Shown: piece by piece, positions 8,197 through 16,328 of the stretch | Layout: every line of letters begins with the position of its first letter | Position numbering within the stretch: the first letter of the stretch is position 1 | NCBI RefSeq assembly: GCF_007096355.1 | Contig: NZ_VKDF01000016.1 | Coordinates: forward strand, 1 to 49,547 | Direction: 5' to 3' | Origin: Paracoccus sp. M683 | Lineage (GTDB): Bacteria; Pseudomonadota; Alphaproteobacteria; Rhodobacterales; Rhodobacteraceae | Length of the DNA: 49,547 bases | Program-made: the position numbers and the translations under genes | Notes under the pieces: generated by a model | Database searches by the model: none | Told to the model about the DNA's origin: nothing | What the model saw: the letters and a program-made list of their open reading frames with translations, nothing else

Positions 8197-9383
8197 GACC
8201 GCTAGACGGCATCAAGGTGCTTGATTTCTCGCGCGTGCTGGCGGGCCCGATGGCAACGCAGATTCTTGCGGAATGCGGCGCATCCGTAACCAAGCTTGAG
8301 CATCCCGGCACCGGCGATGAAAGCCGTGTCTTCGAACCGGCCTTCGACGGCGGGCAAAGCGCCTATTACTCGGCCTTCAACCGCTCGAAGCGGTCGGTCG
8401 CGGTCGACATGAAAAGCGACGAGGGCCGACAGCTGGCCTTCCAGCTGGCCGCACAGGCCGATGTCGTGGTCGAGAACTTTCTGCCCGGAACGATGGACCG
8501 GCTGGGTCTTGGCTATGACGCGCTGGCCGAGGTCAATCCCGGCCTTGTCTATGTGTCGAATACCGGCTTTGGCCAGACCGGCCCCTACAGCAAACGCAAG
8601 GGGTATGACACGATCTTCCAGGCGCTTTCGGGTCTTGTCGACCTGACGGGCCACCCTGACGGTCCGCCCGCGAAGGTCGGGGTTCCCTTCGCCGACCAGA
8701 CCTCGGGGTTGTGGATCGCCATTGCCGTGCTGACCGGGCTGCTTGGCCGGGTTTCATCGGGCAAGGGATGTCAAGTCGACCTCGCGATGATGGATGTGCA
8801 GGTCAGCATGCTGGCCCTGCCTGCCGCGCGGTATTTCGCCATGGGCGAGACACCCCGGCGCAGCGGCACCGAACATCCCGGCCGGGTTCCCTCGGCCGCG
8901 TTTCAATGCGCAGATGGATCCTGGCTGTTCATCTCGGCTTCGGATCAGCATTGGCCGGTTCTCTGCGATGTGTTGGGGCTTGCCGAGATGGGACAGGATA
9001 CGCGCTTTGCCCGGAACCGCGACCGCGTGCGGTTGCGCGATCAGGTCACCCATGCGCTTGGCGATGCGATTGCGTCGCGTCAGCGGGCCGAACTTGCCGA
9101 AAGCCTTCGTGCCGCCGGCGTTCCTGCGGGCGAGGTCAATACCGTGCCCCAGATCCTGAACGATCCGCATATCCGCGCGCGTGGCATGGTGGACAGCTTT
9201 GACGATCCTGACCGGGGGCCGACACCCGGCCTGCGCACCCCGGCGCGCTTTTCCGGCTATGACGCGCATCGGTTCGAGGCGCCGCCTCGGCTTGGCGCCG
9301 ATACGCAGCACATTCTGTCGGCAGAGCTTGGCCTGAGCGAGGCCCAGATCGCGGCGCTTTTCAAGAAAGGTATTGTGGCATGA
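8193..9383 (+). CDS. Family III CoA-transferase (CaiB/BaiF type)
   Basis: This 396-residue enzyme moves CoA between acyl-CoA and a free carboxylate. It opens with the family's LDGIKVLDFSRVLAGPMATQ-type N terminus and has NRSKRSVAVDMK and DVVVENFLPGTM. The catalytic aspartate sits in VPFADQTSG as Asp168, next to the position known for formyl-CoA transferase (Asp169). The start ATG overlaps the previous stop (ATGA), and the end overlaps the next start in the same way, so the operon is translationally coupled. In context it probably activates the imported acid using an acyl-CoA product of the pathway, such as acetyl-CoA or succinyl-CoA. The donor and acceptor are not predictable. Confidence 0.9.
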   Translation: MRPLDGIKVLDFSRVLAGPMATQILAECGASVTKLEHPGTGDESRVFEPAFDGGQSAYYSAFNRSKRSVAVDMKSDEGRQLAFQLAAQADVVVENFLPGTMDRLGLGYDALAEVNPGLVYVSNTGFGQTGPYSKRKGYDTIFQALSGLVDLTGHPDGPPAKVGVPFADQTSGLWIAIAVLTGLLGRVSSGKGCQVDLAMMDVQVSMLALPAARYFAMGETPRRSGTEHPGRVPSAAFQCADGSWLFISASDQHWPVLCDVLGLAEMGQDTRFARNRDRVRLRDQVTHALGDAIASRQRAELAESLRAAGVPAGEVNTVPQILNDPHIRARGMVDSFDDPDRGPTPGLRTPARFSGYDAHRFEAPPRLGADTQHILSAELGLSEAQIAALFKKGIVA

Positions 9384-10159
9384 CCAAGCACGGCACAGTC
9401 AGGGTCGAAATCAGTGGAAAGCGCGCGGATGTCGTCCTGTCCCGCCCCGAGGCACGCAACGCCCTGAATCTTCAGATGTGCGAGGATCTGGTGCAGGCCT
9501 TTGCGATGATCGCCGCCAACGGCGATGTCGCGCTTGTCGTCCTGCGCGCCGAGGGCAAGGTCTTTTGCGCCGGTGCCGATATGAAGGAACGCGACGGCCG
9601 GGACGAGGCCTGGGTCATGATGCGCCGGCGGGCCGCCTTCCGTGCCTATGACGCCATCGCCGCCTGCGCGGTTCCGGTCATTGCGCAGGTGCAGGGGCCG
9701 TTGGTCGGGTCTGGCGGCGAAATGGCCATGAGCGCGGATTTCATCGTCGCAAGCCATGCGGCGACCTTCCGCTTTCCAGAACCGCAATGGGGCACGGTCG
9801 GCGCAACGCAAAGGCTTCAGCGTGTCATCGGCATCGCCAGGGCGAAAGAGCTGCTTTATACCGGCCGGATCATGGATGCAGACGAGGCGTTTTGCATCGG
9901 GCTTGTGACCCGGCTGGTCGCCCCCGAGGCGTTGTCAGGCACCGTCTCCGAAATGGCAGATCGCATCCTGCAAGCACCCACGCTTGCGATCAGGCTGACG
10001 AAGCATTGCGTTGACGCGGGCGGGCGCACGGATCTGGCATCGGGTATCGCCATTGAGCTGGCCGCCATCGACCGGCTGCTTACGGAAAGCGACTGGCGTG
10101 CCGGGGTGGCGCGGTTCGGTGCCACGGTCGGCAGGACGGCAAAGGGCAACCCGGCATGA
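9380..10159 (+). CDS. Enoyl-CoA hydratase
   Basis: This 259-residue crotonase-family enzyme adds water to 2-enoyl-CoA. Unlike its paralogue at 7459, it has both catalytic glutamates of true hydratases, in GSGGEMAMSADF and FRFPEPQWG. The oxyanion-hole segment is FCAGADMKE. It overlaps the CoA-transferase before it and the synthetase after it by 4 bases each. In the pathway it could hydrate a branched enoyl-CoA to the tertiary hydroxyacyl-CoA cleaved by the HMGL-like enzyme, which is how methylglutaconyl-CoA hydratase works in leucine breakdown. That analogy is inference. Confidence 0.88.
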   Translation: MTKHGTVRVEISGKRADVVLSRPEARNALNLQMCEDLVQAFAMIAANGDVALVVLRAEGKVFCAGADMKERDGRDEAWVMMRRRAAFRAYDAIAACAVPVIAQVQGPLVGSGGEMAMSADFIVASHAATFRFPEPQWGTVGATQRLQRVIGIARAKELLYTGRIMDADEAFCIGLVTRLVAPEALSGTVSEMADRILQAPTLAIRLTKHCVDAGGRTDLASGIAIELAAIDRLLTESDWRAGVARFGATVGRTAKGNPA

Positions 10160-11775
10160 GCTTTGTCATCGACGATCTGTGCCCGGTCACGGTCCAGGAC
10201 GCGATTGTCAGGGCCGCCACCCTTGCCCCGGATGTCGAGGCGCTTGTTGCGCCCGATGGCCGCCTGACCTTTGGTGCGCTGGTCGGTCGCGTCGCCCATA
10301 TCAGCGCATCGCTGGATGCCCTGGGGATAGGTCGTGGGGACCATATCGGGCTTTGCCTGGGCAACAGTGTCGATTTCTATACCCTCTTTCTGGCGCTTGG
10401 CAGCCGGGGCGCCGTGGCGGTCCCCATCAACACGCGCCTCAAGGCCGATGAGATTGCCTATGCGCTGCGGCAATCGCGGGTCACGCAGCTGTTCACGGCC
10501 GATACGCTGCTGAACGCCGATTTCATCGCCACGCTGCGCCAGATCGCGCCCGCGATTGATCACAGACTTCCCGATCCGGCCTTGCCCGAGCTGACCGAAA
10601 TCGTCGTTCTGGGCAAGAATGTTCCGGCCGGATGCATGACATGGGACGCATTCATGGACGGCGCCAGCGCGCATTGTGATGCGGCTGCGACACCCGATGA
10701 CACATTGCTGATCCAATACACCTCGGGCACCACCGCCTATCCGAAAGGCGTGATGCTAAGTCATCGGAACATGCTGGCGAATGGCTTCGTCTCGGGTCAG
10801 CGGATCGGGCTGCGCACGGCGGACCGTTTTCATTCCGCGCGGCCCTTCTTTCACGTCGCCGGCACGACGCTGTCCATCCTTGCCTGCCTTCAGAACCTGG
10901 CGACGCTGGTGACGATGACGCGCTTCGAACCCGCTGAAGCCCTGTCCCTTCTGGAACAGGAAGGATGCACGCATTTTTCCGGCAATGACACGATGGCGCT
11001 GATGCTGCTGAACCACCCCGATCGCCCGCATCGCAAGCTTTGCCTGCGCGGCGGCTGGATCGCCGGTTCGCAAGCGGTGCTGCGGCGCTTTGTAACCGAT
11101 ATGGGCGCGACCGAGGTGGTGTCGGGCTATGGGCTGTCAGAGGCCTCGCCCAATATCGCCCAATCCTGCTGGTGGGAGCCCGAGCATATCCGAACGGCGG
11201 GCCGGATGCGCCCTCAGCCCGGACTTGAGCTGCGCATCCTGTCGCCGGCAGATGGCACGGAATGCGCAGCCGGTGAAACCGGCGAAATCAGGGTGCGCGG
11301 CTGGTCAGTGATGCGGGGCTATTTCGACATGCCCGAGAAAACCGCCGAGGCGCTGACGGATGACGGCTGGCTTGCGACCGGGGATCTGGGCCGCCTTGGC
11401 GATGACGGGCGGCTGGAATTTCTGGGTCGGCTGAAGAACATCATCCGCGTCGGCGGCGAGAACGTGTCGCCAGAAGACGTCGAGGACCGGCTGCACCAGC
11501 ACCCGGCAATCAAGCAGGCACAGGTGGTCGGCATCCCTGACGAGCGGCTGATCGAGGCCTGCGCGGCCTTCATTGTCCTGAACGAGGATGCTGATCTTGC
11601 ACCGCAGCAGGTGATCGAATGGGCCAGGGGCAAGATGGCCGGTTTCAAGGTGCCGCGTCATGTCTGGATCGTCGACGGGTTCGAGGAAATCGGCATGACC
11701 GCATCATCCAAGATCCAGAAGCCCAAGCTTGCCGCCCATGCCCGCAGCCTGCTGGAAAAGGAAAGCCCGGCATGA
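10156..11775 (+). CDS. Acyl-CoA synthetase (AMP-forming)
   Basis: This 539-residue member of the ANL superfamily makes acyl-CoA from a free acid, ATP and CoA through an acyl-adenylate. It carries the phosphate loop YTSGTTAYPKG, the GYGLSEASP motif, the ATP-ribose aspartate in ATGDLGRLGDDG and the hinge GRLKNIIRVGGENVSPEDVE. The C-terminal catalytic lysine lies in the TASSKIQKPK segment. No signal peptide or membrane segment is seen. It is the fifth gene of the operon, coupled by 4-base overlaps on both sides. With the CaiB-type transferase, it gives this operon two alternative ways of CoA activation. Confidence 0.9.
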   Translation: MSFVIDDLCPVTVQDAIVRAATLAPDVEALVAPDGRLTFGALVGRVAHISASLDALGIGRGDHIGLCLGNSVDFYTLFLALGSRGAVAVPINTRLKADEIAYALRQSRVTQLFTADTLLNADFIATLRQIAPAIDHRLPDPALPELTEIVVLGKNVPAGCMTWDAFMDGASAHCDAAATPDDTLLIQYTSGTTAYPKGVMLSHRNMLANGFVSGQRIGLRTADRFHSARPFFHVAGTTLSILACLQNLATLVTMTRFEPAEALSLLEQEGCTHFSGNDTMALMLLNHPDRPHRKLCLRGGWIAGSQAVLRRFVTDMGATEVVSGYGLSEASPNIAQSCWWEPEHIRTAGRMRPQPGLELRILSPADGTECAAGETGEIRVRGWSVMRGYFDMPEKTAEALTDDGWLATGDLGRLGDDGRLEFLGRLKNIIRVGGENVSPEDVEDRLHQHPAIKQAQVVGIPDERLIEACAAFIVLNEDADLAPQQVIEWARGKMAGFKVPRHVWIVDGFEEIGMTASSKIQKPKLAAHARSLLEKESPA

Positions 11776-12764
11776 GAATCGAAACCTCGGTCACCCGGCT
11801 GCTCGGCATCGACCTGCCGATCCTTCAGGCCGGCATGTCATGGGCATCCTCGAATGCGGCGCTGCCCTTGGCGGTGTCGCGCGCCGGCGGCCTGGGTGCC
11901 ATCGCGGCCGGGCCGATGTATCTGGCGGCGCTGGAGGAAGCGATCGACACGGTCCGGGCCGGGACCGACCGGCCCTTCGCCGTCAACATGCCGCTTTACC
12001 GCAAGGGCGCAGATGAGATGCTGGACCTGCTTGAGGCCAAGCGCATTCCGGTGATCGTGGCCTCACAGGGCGGGCCGGGGAAATATCTCGACCGTTTCAA
12101 GGCCATCGGCACCGTCTGCCTGCATGTCGTTGCCTCGGAAACCCATGCCCTGAAGGCGGCCGGGCAAGGCGTTGACGGCCTTGTCGTGGTCGGCGGCGAG
12201 GCCGGCGGGCATCCGCCAGCCGACCTGGTTTCGACGCTGGTTCTGGTCCGCGCCATTGCACGGGCGACAGAGGGCCGGACCCCGCTGGTCGCATCGGGCG
12301 GATTTGCCGACGGGCAAGGTCTGGCGGCGGCGCTGGCGCTTGGCGCGGGGGCGGCGAATTTCGGAACCCGCTTCATCGCCACGCCCGAAGCCGGCGTTGC
12401 GGATGCCTATAAGCAGCGTGTGCTGCAAGCCGGCACCGCCGATACACGCACCGTCGGGCGCGGCTTCGGCATGATCCGCACGCTCAGCAACGACTTTGCC
12501 GACCAGATGGTCGCGCTTGAACGCGACGGCGCATCCGAGGCGACGCGCCGGGCCCATTTCAGTGCCGCAACGCTGAAGATGGCGGCACTGGATGGCGATG
12601 TCACGCGTGGCAAGGTCGAGGCCGGCCAAAGTGCCGGTTTGGTCGACCGGATCATGCCTGCGGCCGACATCGTGGCCGAGATCGCCCGCGACTATATCAA
12701 CTGTCTGCGCGCAATGCCCCAGCAGCAGCCCGTCGACTTATCGGCGCAGGCGCGACAGCGCTGA
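11772..12764 (+). CDS. Nitronate monooxygenase / 2-nitropropane dioxygenase family flavoprotein
   Basis: This 330-residue FMN TIM-barrel protein begins PILQAGMSWAS. It contains the catalytic-histidine motif VVVGGEAGGHPP and an FMN-phosphate site at LVASGGFADGQGLAAALALGA. The same fold and motifs occur in nitronate monooxygenases and in enoyl reductases of the FabK type, and sequence alone does not choose between them. In acyl-CoA operons such proteins are common and could act as enoyl-CoA reductases. I took the ATG at 11772, which overlaps the preceding stop (ATGA). A longer frame back to 11619 would sit inside the synthetase gene. It ends the operon, before a GC-rich hairpin. Confidence 0.85.
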   Translation: MRIETSVTRLLGIDLPILQAGMSWASSNAALPLAVSRAGGLGAIAAGPMYLAALEEAIDTVRAGTDRPFAVNMPLYRKGADEMLDLLEAKRIPVIVASQGGPGKYLDRFKAIGTVCLHVVASETHALKAAGQGVDGLVVVGGEAGGHPPADLVSTLVLVRAIARATEGRTPLVASGGFADGQGLAAALALGAGAANFGTRFIATPEAGVADAYKQRVLQAGTADTRTVGRGFGMIRTLSNDFADQMVALERDGASEATRRAHFSAATLKMAALDGDVTRGKVEAGQSAGLVDRIMPAADIVAEIARDYINCLRAMPQQQPVDLSAQARQR

Positions 12765-12773
12765 CCACGACCG

Positions 12774-12796
12774 GCCCGGCGCCTTGCCAGCCGGGC
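12774..12796. terminator. Probable bidirectional terminator hairpin
   Basis: GCCCGGC (12774-12780) pairs perfectly with GCCGGGC (12790-12796) across a 9-base loop. It lies between the converging ends of the plus-strand operon (12764) and the minus-strand MarR gene (12816). No long T tract follows on either side, so it may be a weak or Rho-assisted terminator. Confidence 0.45.
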
Positions 12797-12815
12797 AGCG
12801 ACCCGCTGGCGGCCG

Positions 12816-13364
12816 TCAGCCCATCTCTGTCTCGAAGATCGTCGCTGGCGGTGGCGGGCGGCGGCCCTGGCTTTCCTCGCCCTTCAGTCGCCGCAAATGG
12901 GCAAGCGAGCCGATCGTGACCTTCTCCATCAGGCGCATCAGCTCGCCCCGTTCGCCATCCGTCAGTTCCGACAGCATCTGCCTGTTGCGTTCCCGCGACG
13001 CCTGCAAGACCTCGCGCACCACGCCTTGCCCCCGCGGCGTCAGCCGCAGATGGATGCTGCGCTTGTCCTCGGGGTTGATTTCGCGTTCGACAAAACCCTT
13101 TTCCTCAAGCGCCGACACTGTCCGGCTCATCTGGCTTTTTTGGACACCCGCCCGTTTCGCCAGCGTATGAAGTGGCGTGACACCCAGAAAATCCAGCACC
13201 GCCATCGCCCGCCAATCCTGAACATTCAGGTCGAAATGCGGCCTGATATCCAACAGTGCAATTCGCGACGAAAGACCGGCGAGTCGTTGTAAATTATATG
13301 AAAAAAGGTATCTGATATCATCGCCCTCGGCCCCGATACCGTCAATTTTCTTTTTGGCCGTCAC
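12816..13364 (-). CDS. MarR-family transcriptional regulator
   Basis: This 182-residue DNA-binding protein has a winged helix-turn-helix typical of MarR: VQDWRAMAVLDFLG, then GVTPLHTLAKRAGVQKSQMSRTVSALEEKGFVERE and the wing DKRSIHLRLTPRGQ. MarR dimers usually repress nearby catabolic or efflux genes until a ligand, often an aromatic acid or acyl-CoA, binds. The start is a GTG at 13364 preceded by AAAGGAT. A C-terminal extension (GEESQGRRPPPP) is unusual and Pro/Arg-rich. It lies between clusters A and B and may control both. Repeated GTTGACA-type sites upstream of this gene and of tctC fit that idea but do not prove it. Confidence 0.85.
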   Translation of the reverse strand: MTAKKKIDGIGAEGDDIRYLFSYNLQRLAGLSSRIALLDIRPHFDLNVQDWRAMAVLDFLGVTPLHTLAKRAGVQKSQMSRTVSALEEKGFVEREINPEDKRSIHLRLTPRGQGVVREVLQASRERNRQMLSELTDGERGELMRLMEKVTIGSLAHLRRLKGEESQGRRPPPPATIFETEMG

Positions 13365-13391
13365 CCCACATCCTTTCGGACCATGAATTTC

Positions 13392-13405
13392 GTTGACAGT
13401 GTAAC
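13392..13405. promoter_or_regulatory. Candidate MarR operator (GTTGACAGTGTAAC)
   Basis: This site is an imperfect inverted repeat (GTT-ACA against TGT-AAC) about 30 bases upstream of the MarR start. The similar GTTGACATTGTGAA lies at 19641-19654, upstream of the tctC gene. Such a pair is what one expects of an autoregulating MarR repressor that also controls the transport operon. The match includes a TTGACA hexamer, so a plain -35 box is an alternative reading. Confidence 0.4.
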
Positions 13406-13471
13406 GTAATTGCCGCCTGCATCAATGTCGCTTTGGGAATGACGGCCGGCCGGCATCGGGATCCCCGCGGC

Positions 13472-14980
13472 CTAGGGGTTTGTTGCCACGCGGCGCCGTC
13501 TCAGGAAGGGCGCCACCACCGTCCACAGCAGCAGCAACCCCGATATCGTCATCACGGTTGCGCTGATCGGCCGGTCAAAGAAGGTCATGAAATCGCCACG
13601 CGACAGCAGCATCGCGCGGCGGAAATGTTCCTCCATCAGCGGGCCCAGCACGAAGCCCAGCAGCAGCGGTGCGGCCGGAAAGGCCAGCCAGCGCATCAGA
13701 CAGCCCAAGGCGCCAAAGACAACGACCATCATCACATCGAAACTGGACGAGTTGATCGAATAGGTGCCGATGCAGATGAAAACCAGGATGGCCGGAAACA
13801 GCAGGTTATAGGGCACCAGCAGCAACCGCACCCAGACCCCGATCAGCGGGATATTCAGCACAAGCAGCATCAGATTGCCGATCCAGAAGCTCATGATCAG
13901 GCCCCAGAACAGCGCCGGCTGCGACGTCATCAGCGACGGGCCGGGGGCAATCCCGTTGATGGTCAGCGCCCCCAGCATCAGCGCCATCGTGGCGCTGCCA
14001 GGAATGCCAAGCGCCAGGGTCGGAATAAAGGCCGTCTGATCGGCGGCATTATTGGCTGCCTCGGGCGCGACAACGCCCTCGATCGCGCCCTTGCCAAAGC
14101 GGCCAGGCTCGGCTGCGACGCGCTTTTCCAGCGCATAGGCCATGAACGAGGCGATGGACGGGCCGGTGCCGGGCAATGTGCCGAAGAATGATCCAAGGCC
14201 GGTGCCGCGCAGGATGGGGCGCCATGAACGGCCCAGATCCTCGCGCGTCGGTTTCATCGCCCTCAGACTGACAGAGGATCTGTCAATGGCTCGCCGCGCC
14301 CGCGTGCCGACGCTGAAGATGACCTCGGCCACGCCGAACAGCCCCATGGCCAGCGTCACCAGATGAATGCCGTTGGCCAGTTCCAGAAACCCGAAGCTGA
14401 AGCGCGTCCCGCCCGAATATATGTCGATGCCAACGGTGCCAAGGATGATGCCGAACACCACCATCGCAAGGCCCTTGGCCGCAGAGCCGTCGGAAATGGC
14501 CGAGGCCGCGATCAGCCCCAGAACCATCAGCGCGAAATAGTCGGCAGACCCGAATTTCAGCGCATAGCTGGCGATGACCGGCGCAAAGGCCATCAGGATC
14601 ACGATGGCAATCGAGGCACCGACAAAGGACGCCACCGTCGTCATCAGCAAGGCAACGCCGCCCCGCCCCTGCTGCGCCATCGGATAGCCATCAAGGCAGG
14701 CGACGGCGCTGGATGTCGTGCCGGGAATATTCAGCAAAATGGCCGCGGTCGAGCCTCCATAGGCCGTCCCGTACCAGATCCCGCCCAGCATGATCAGCGC
14801 GGTTGTCGGTTCGAAGTGATAGGTCAGCGGCAACAGCATGGATATCGCCGTCAACGGGCCGATCCCCGGCAAGACCCCGACCAGCATGCCGACCACGACA
14901 CCGACGAAGCAATAGATCAGGTTGACCGGTGTGACGGCAGTATCCAGCCCGATGGCGACATTGGCCAGCAGTTCGTTCAT
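13472..14980 (-). CDS. Tripartite tricarboxylate transporter permease, large subunit (TctA family)
   Basis: This 502-residue membrane protein has about ten to twelve hydrophobic segments. It carries the well-conserved TctA signatures GVLPGIGPLTAISMLLPLTY near the N terminus and GTLPGTGPSIASFMAYALEKR in the second half, the duplicated substrate and ion sites of this family. It moves a carboxylate delivered by the TctC protein across the inner membrane, driven by an ion gradient. I chose the ATG at 14980. It overlaps the TctB stop as ATGA, and the residues read further upstream look unrelated to the family. It is the last transport gene of the operon. Confidence 0.93.
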   Translation of the reverse strand: MNELLANVAIGLDTAVTPVNLIYCFVGVVVGMLVGVLPGIGPLTAISMLLPLTYHFEPTTALIMLGGIWYGTAYGGSTAAILLNIPGTTSSAVACLDGYPMAQQGRGGVALLMTTVASFVGASIAIVILMAFAPVIASYALKFGSADYFALMVLGLIAASAISDGSAAKGLAMVVFGIILGTVGIDIYSGGTRFSFGFLELANGIHLVTLAMGLFGVAEVIFSVGTRARRAIDRSSVSLRAMKPTREDLGRSWRPILRGTGLGSFFGTLPGTGPSIASFMAYALEKRVAAEPGRFGKGAIEGVVAPEAANNAADQTAFIPTLALGIPGSATMALMLGALTINGIAPGPSLMTSQPALFWGLIMSFWIGNLMLLVLNIPLIGVWVRLLLVPYNLLFPAILVFICIGTYSINSSSFDVMMVVVFGALGCLMRWLAFPAAPLLLGFVLGPLMEEHFRRAMLLSRGDFMTFFDRPISATVMTISGLLLLWTVVAPFLRRRRVATNP

Positions 14981-15429
14981 GATGGCATCCTTAGCATCGG
15001 GAAGGGCAGGTTCAGGCCGAGAACAAAGATCAGATAGCTCAGCACACACATCACCACGGCGACGGCGGCGGCATTGACGATCCGAAAGTCGCGATCCCCC
15101 AGCGACGACAGAAAGACCAGCACCGCGATGGCCGGCGCGAGGCCAAAGCGGGGCATGACAAGGGCAAAGCCCGCGACCGAGGCCAGCACGCAGATCAGGG
15201 CGCGAGGTGAAACGCCGCGCCAGTCTGTTGGTTCGGATCGCATGAATGCCGGTATCAGGACCAGCAGGCCCAGCAGCGCCATGATGATTCCCGCACCAAA
15301 GGGAAACATGCCCGAACCCATCCGCTGCAATGTTCCCAGCGGGTATTGCATCGCGGCATGGACCGCCACGCCGATCCCCGTCAGCAGCAACAGGACACCG
15401 CCAAGGAAATCACGTTTGTCCACGGTCAT
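14977..15429 (-). CDS. Tripartite tricarboxylate transporter small subunit (TctB family)
   Basis: This 150-residue protein has four predicted membrane segments: FLGGVLLLLTGIGVAVHAA, GAGIIMALLGLLVLIPAF, a third pair in the middle, and AVAVVMCVLSYLIFVLGL. It also has the YPLGTLQRMGSGMFP loop typical of TctB. AGAGGAG lies just before the ATG at 15429, which decides the start over a longer frame to 15519 that enters the neighbouring gene. TctB is the small accessory membrane subunit of TctA. Confidence 0.9.
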   Translation of the reverse strand: MTVDKRDFLGGVLLLLTGIGVAVHAAMQYPLGTLQRMGSGMFPFGAGIIMALLGLLVLIPAFMRSEPTDWRGVSPRALICVLASVAGFALVMPRFGLAPAIAVLVFLSSLGDRDFRIVNAAAVAVVMCVLSYLIFVLGLNLPFPMLRMPS

Positions 15430-15445
15430 GATGCGCTCCTCTTTT

Positions 15446-16318
15446 TCATGTTCGATCAAACAGCTGCCTGATGGCTGTGACCACAGCCAGCGGCGAGTCG
15501 CAGATGGTGGCCCCGGCATCCTTCAGGCGTCTGGCCTTGGCCACGGCCGTCTCTGAGCCGTTGCGCGCCAGCGCGCCGGCATGGCCGAACTGCCGCCCCT
15601 CGGGCAGGCTGCGCCCGACGATCATGGCAAATACAGGCGTCGACAGATCCGGCAGCGCAGCGGCAAGCTCGTCTTCCTTGCCGCCACCGATTTCGCCGAT
15701 CAAGACAATGGCCTCTGTGGCCGGGTCGGCATCCATCAGCCGGGCATATTCGGCCGGCCGGCGACCGGTGATCGCGTCGCCTCCGACCGAGACGACGGTG
15801 CTTTGGCCGATGCCACCGGCCGTCAGCCTGCGCAGCATTGCAATCGCCAGCGTCCCACTGCGCGAAATGACCCCGACACGGCCCGGCATGCCAAAGCCCG
15901 CCGGAAGCCCGCCCAGCATGCCCTGACCCGGATTAAGCAGGCCAAGGCTGTTCGGTCCGATGACCCACGCGCCACGATTGCGCGCATGGGCAAGCGCCGG
16001 CATCATGTCATGAACCGGCGCATGTTCTGCGGCGACGGAAACCAGCGCGATCCCCGCATCCACGGCCTCGACAATCGCGGCGGCGACGCCAAAGGCTGGG
16101 GTATAGACGACAGAAACATCCGCCCCGGTCTTGTCCACCGCCTGCGACACCAGGTCAAAGACCGGCAGGCCCAGATGATCCGTGCCGCCAGCGCCGGCCT
16201 GGACCCCGCCGACAATCTGCGTCCCGGCCAGCCGCATCTGCCGGATCAGCCCGGCCGCATAAGATGAATGAACGTTCTGGATGACGACGCGACTGTCCGG
16301 CTTCAGCAGGATTCCCAT
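15446..16318 (-). CDS. Succinyl-CoA synthetase alpha-subunit-like protein
   Basis: This 290-residue protein has a Rossmann-type CoA-binding domain at the start (SRVVIQNVHSSYAAG) and the GPNSLGLLNPG and VGVISRSGTL motifs of the ligase alpha subunit. The phosphorylated histidine is in FGHAGAL at residue 246, the same number as in E. coli SucD. Enzymes of this group make an acyl-CoA with ATP or GTP through a phospho-histidine. This copy sits between transporter genes rather than with TCA-cycle genes. With the beta-like partner upstream, it is probably a dedicated ligase for the imported dicarboxylate or tricarboxylate; malate-CoA ligase is a known relative. The substrate is unassigned. Confidence 0.85.
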   Translation of the reverse strand: MGILLKPDSRVVIQNVHSSYAAGLIRQMRLAGTQIVGGVQAGAGGTDHLGLPVFDLVSQAVDKTGADVSVVYTPAFGVAAAIVEAVDAGIALVSVAAEHAPVHDMMPALAHARNRGAWVIGPNSLGLLNPGQGMLGGLPAGFGMPGRVGVISRSGTLAIAMLRRLTAGGIGQSTVVSVGGDAITGRRPAEYARLMDADPATEAIVLIGEIGGGKEDELAAALPDLSTPVFAMIVGRSLPEGRQFGHAGALARNGSETAVAKARRLKDAGATICDSPLAVVTAIRQLFDRT

Positions 16319-16328
16319 GACCGCGCCC

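Noticed and set aside
11619..11771. N-terminal extension of the nitronate monooxygenase-like protein
   Set aside because: It would overlap the acyl-CoA synthetase by 157 bases; the ATG at 11772 forms the same ATGA overlap seen throughout the operon and starts at the family's natural N terminus.
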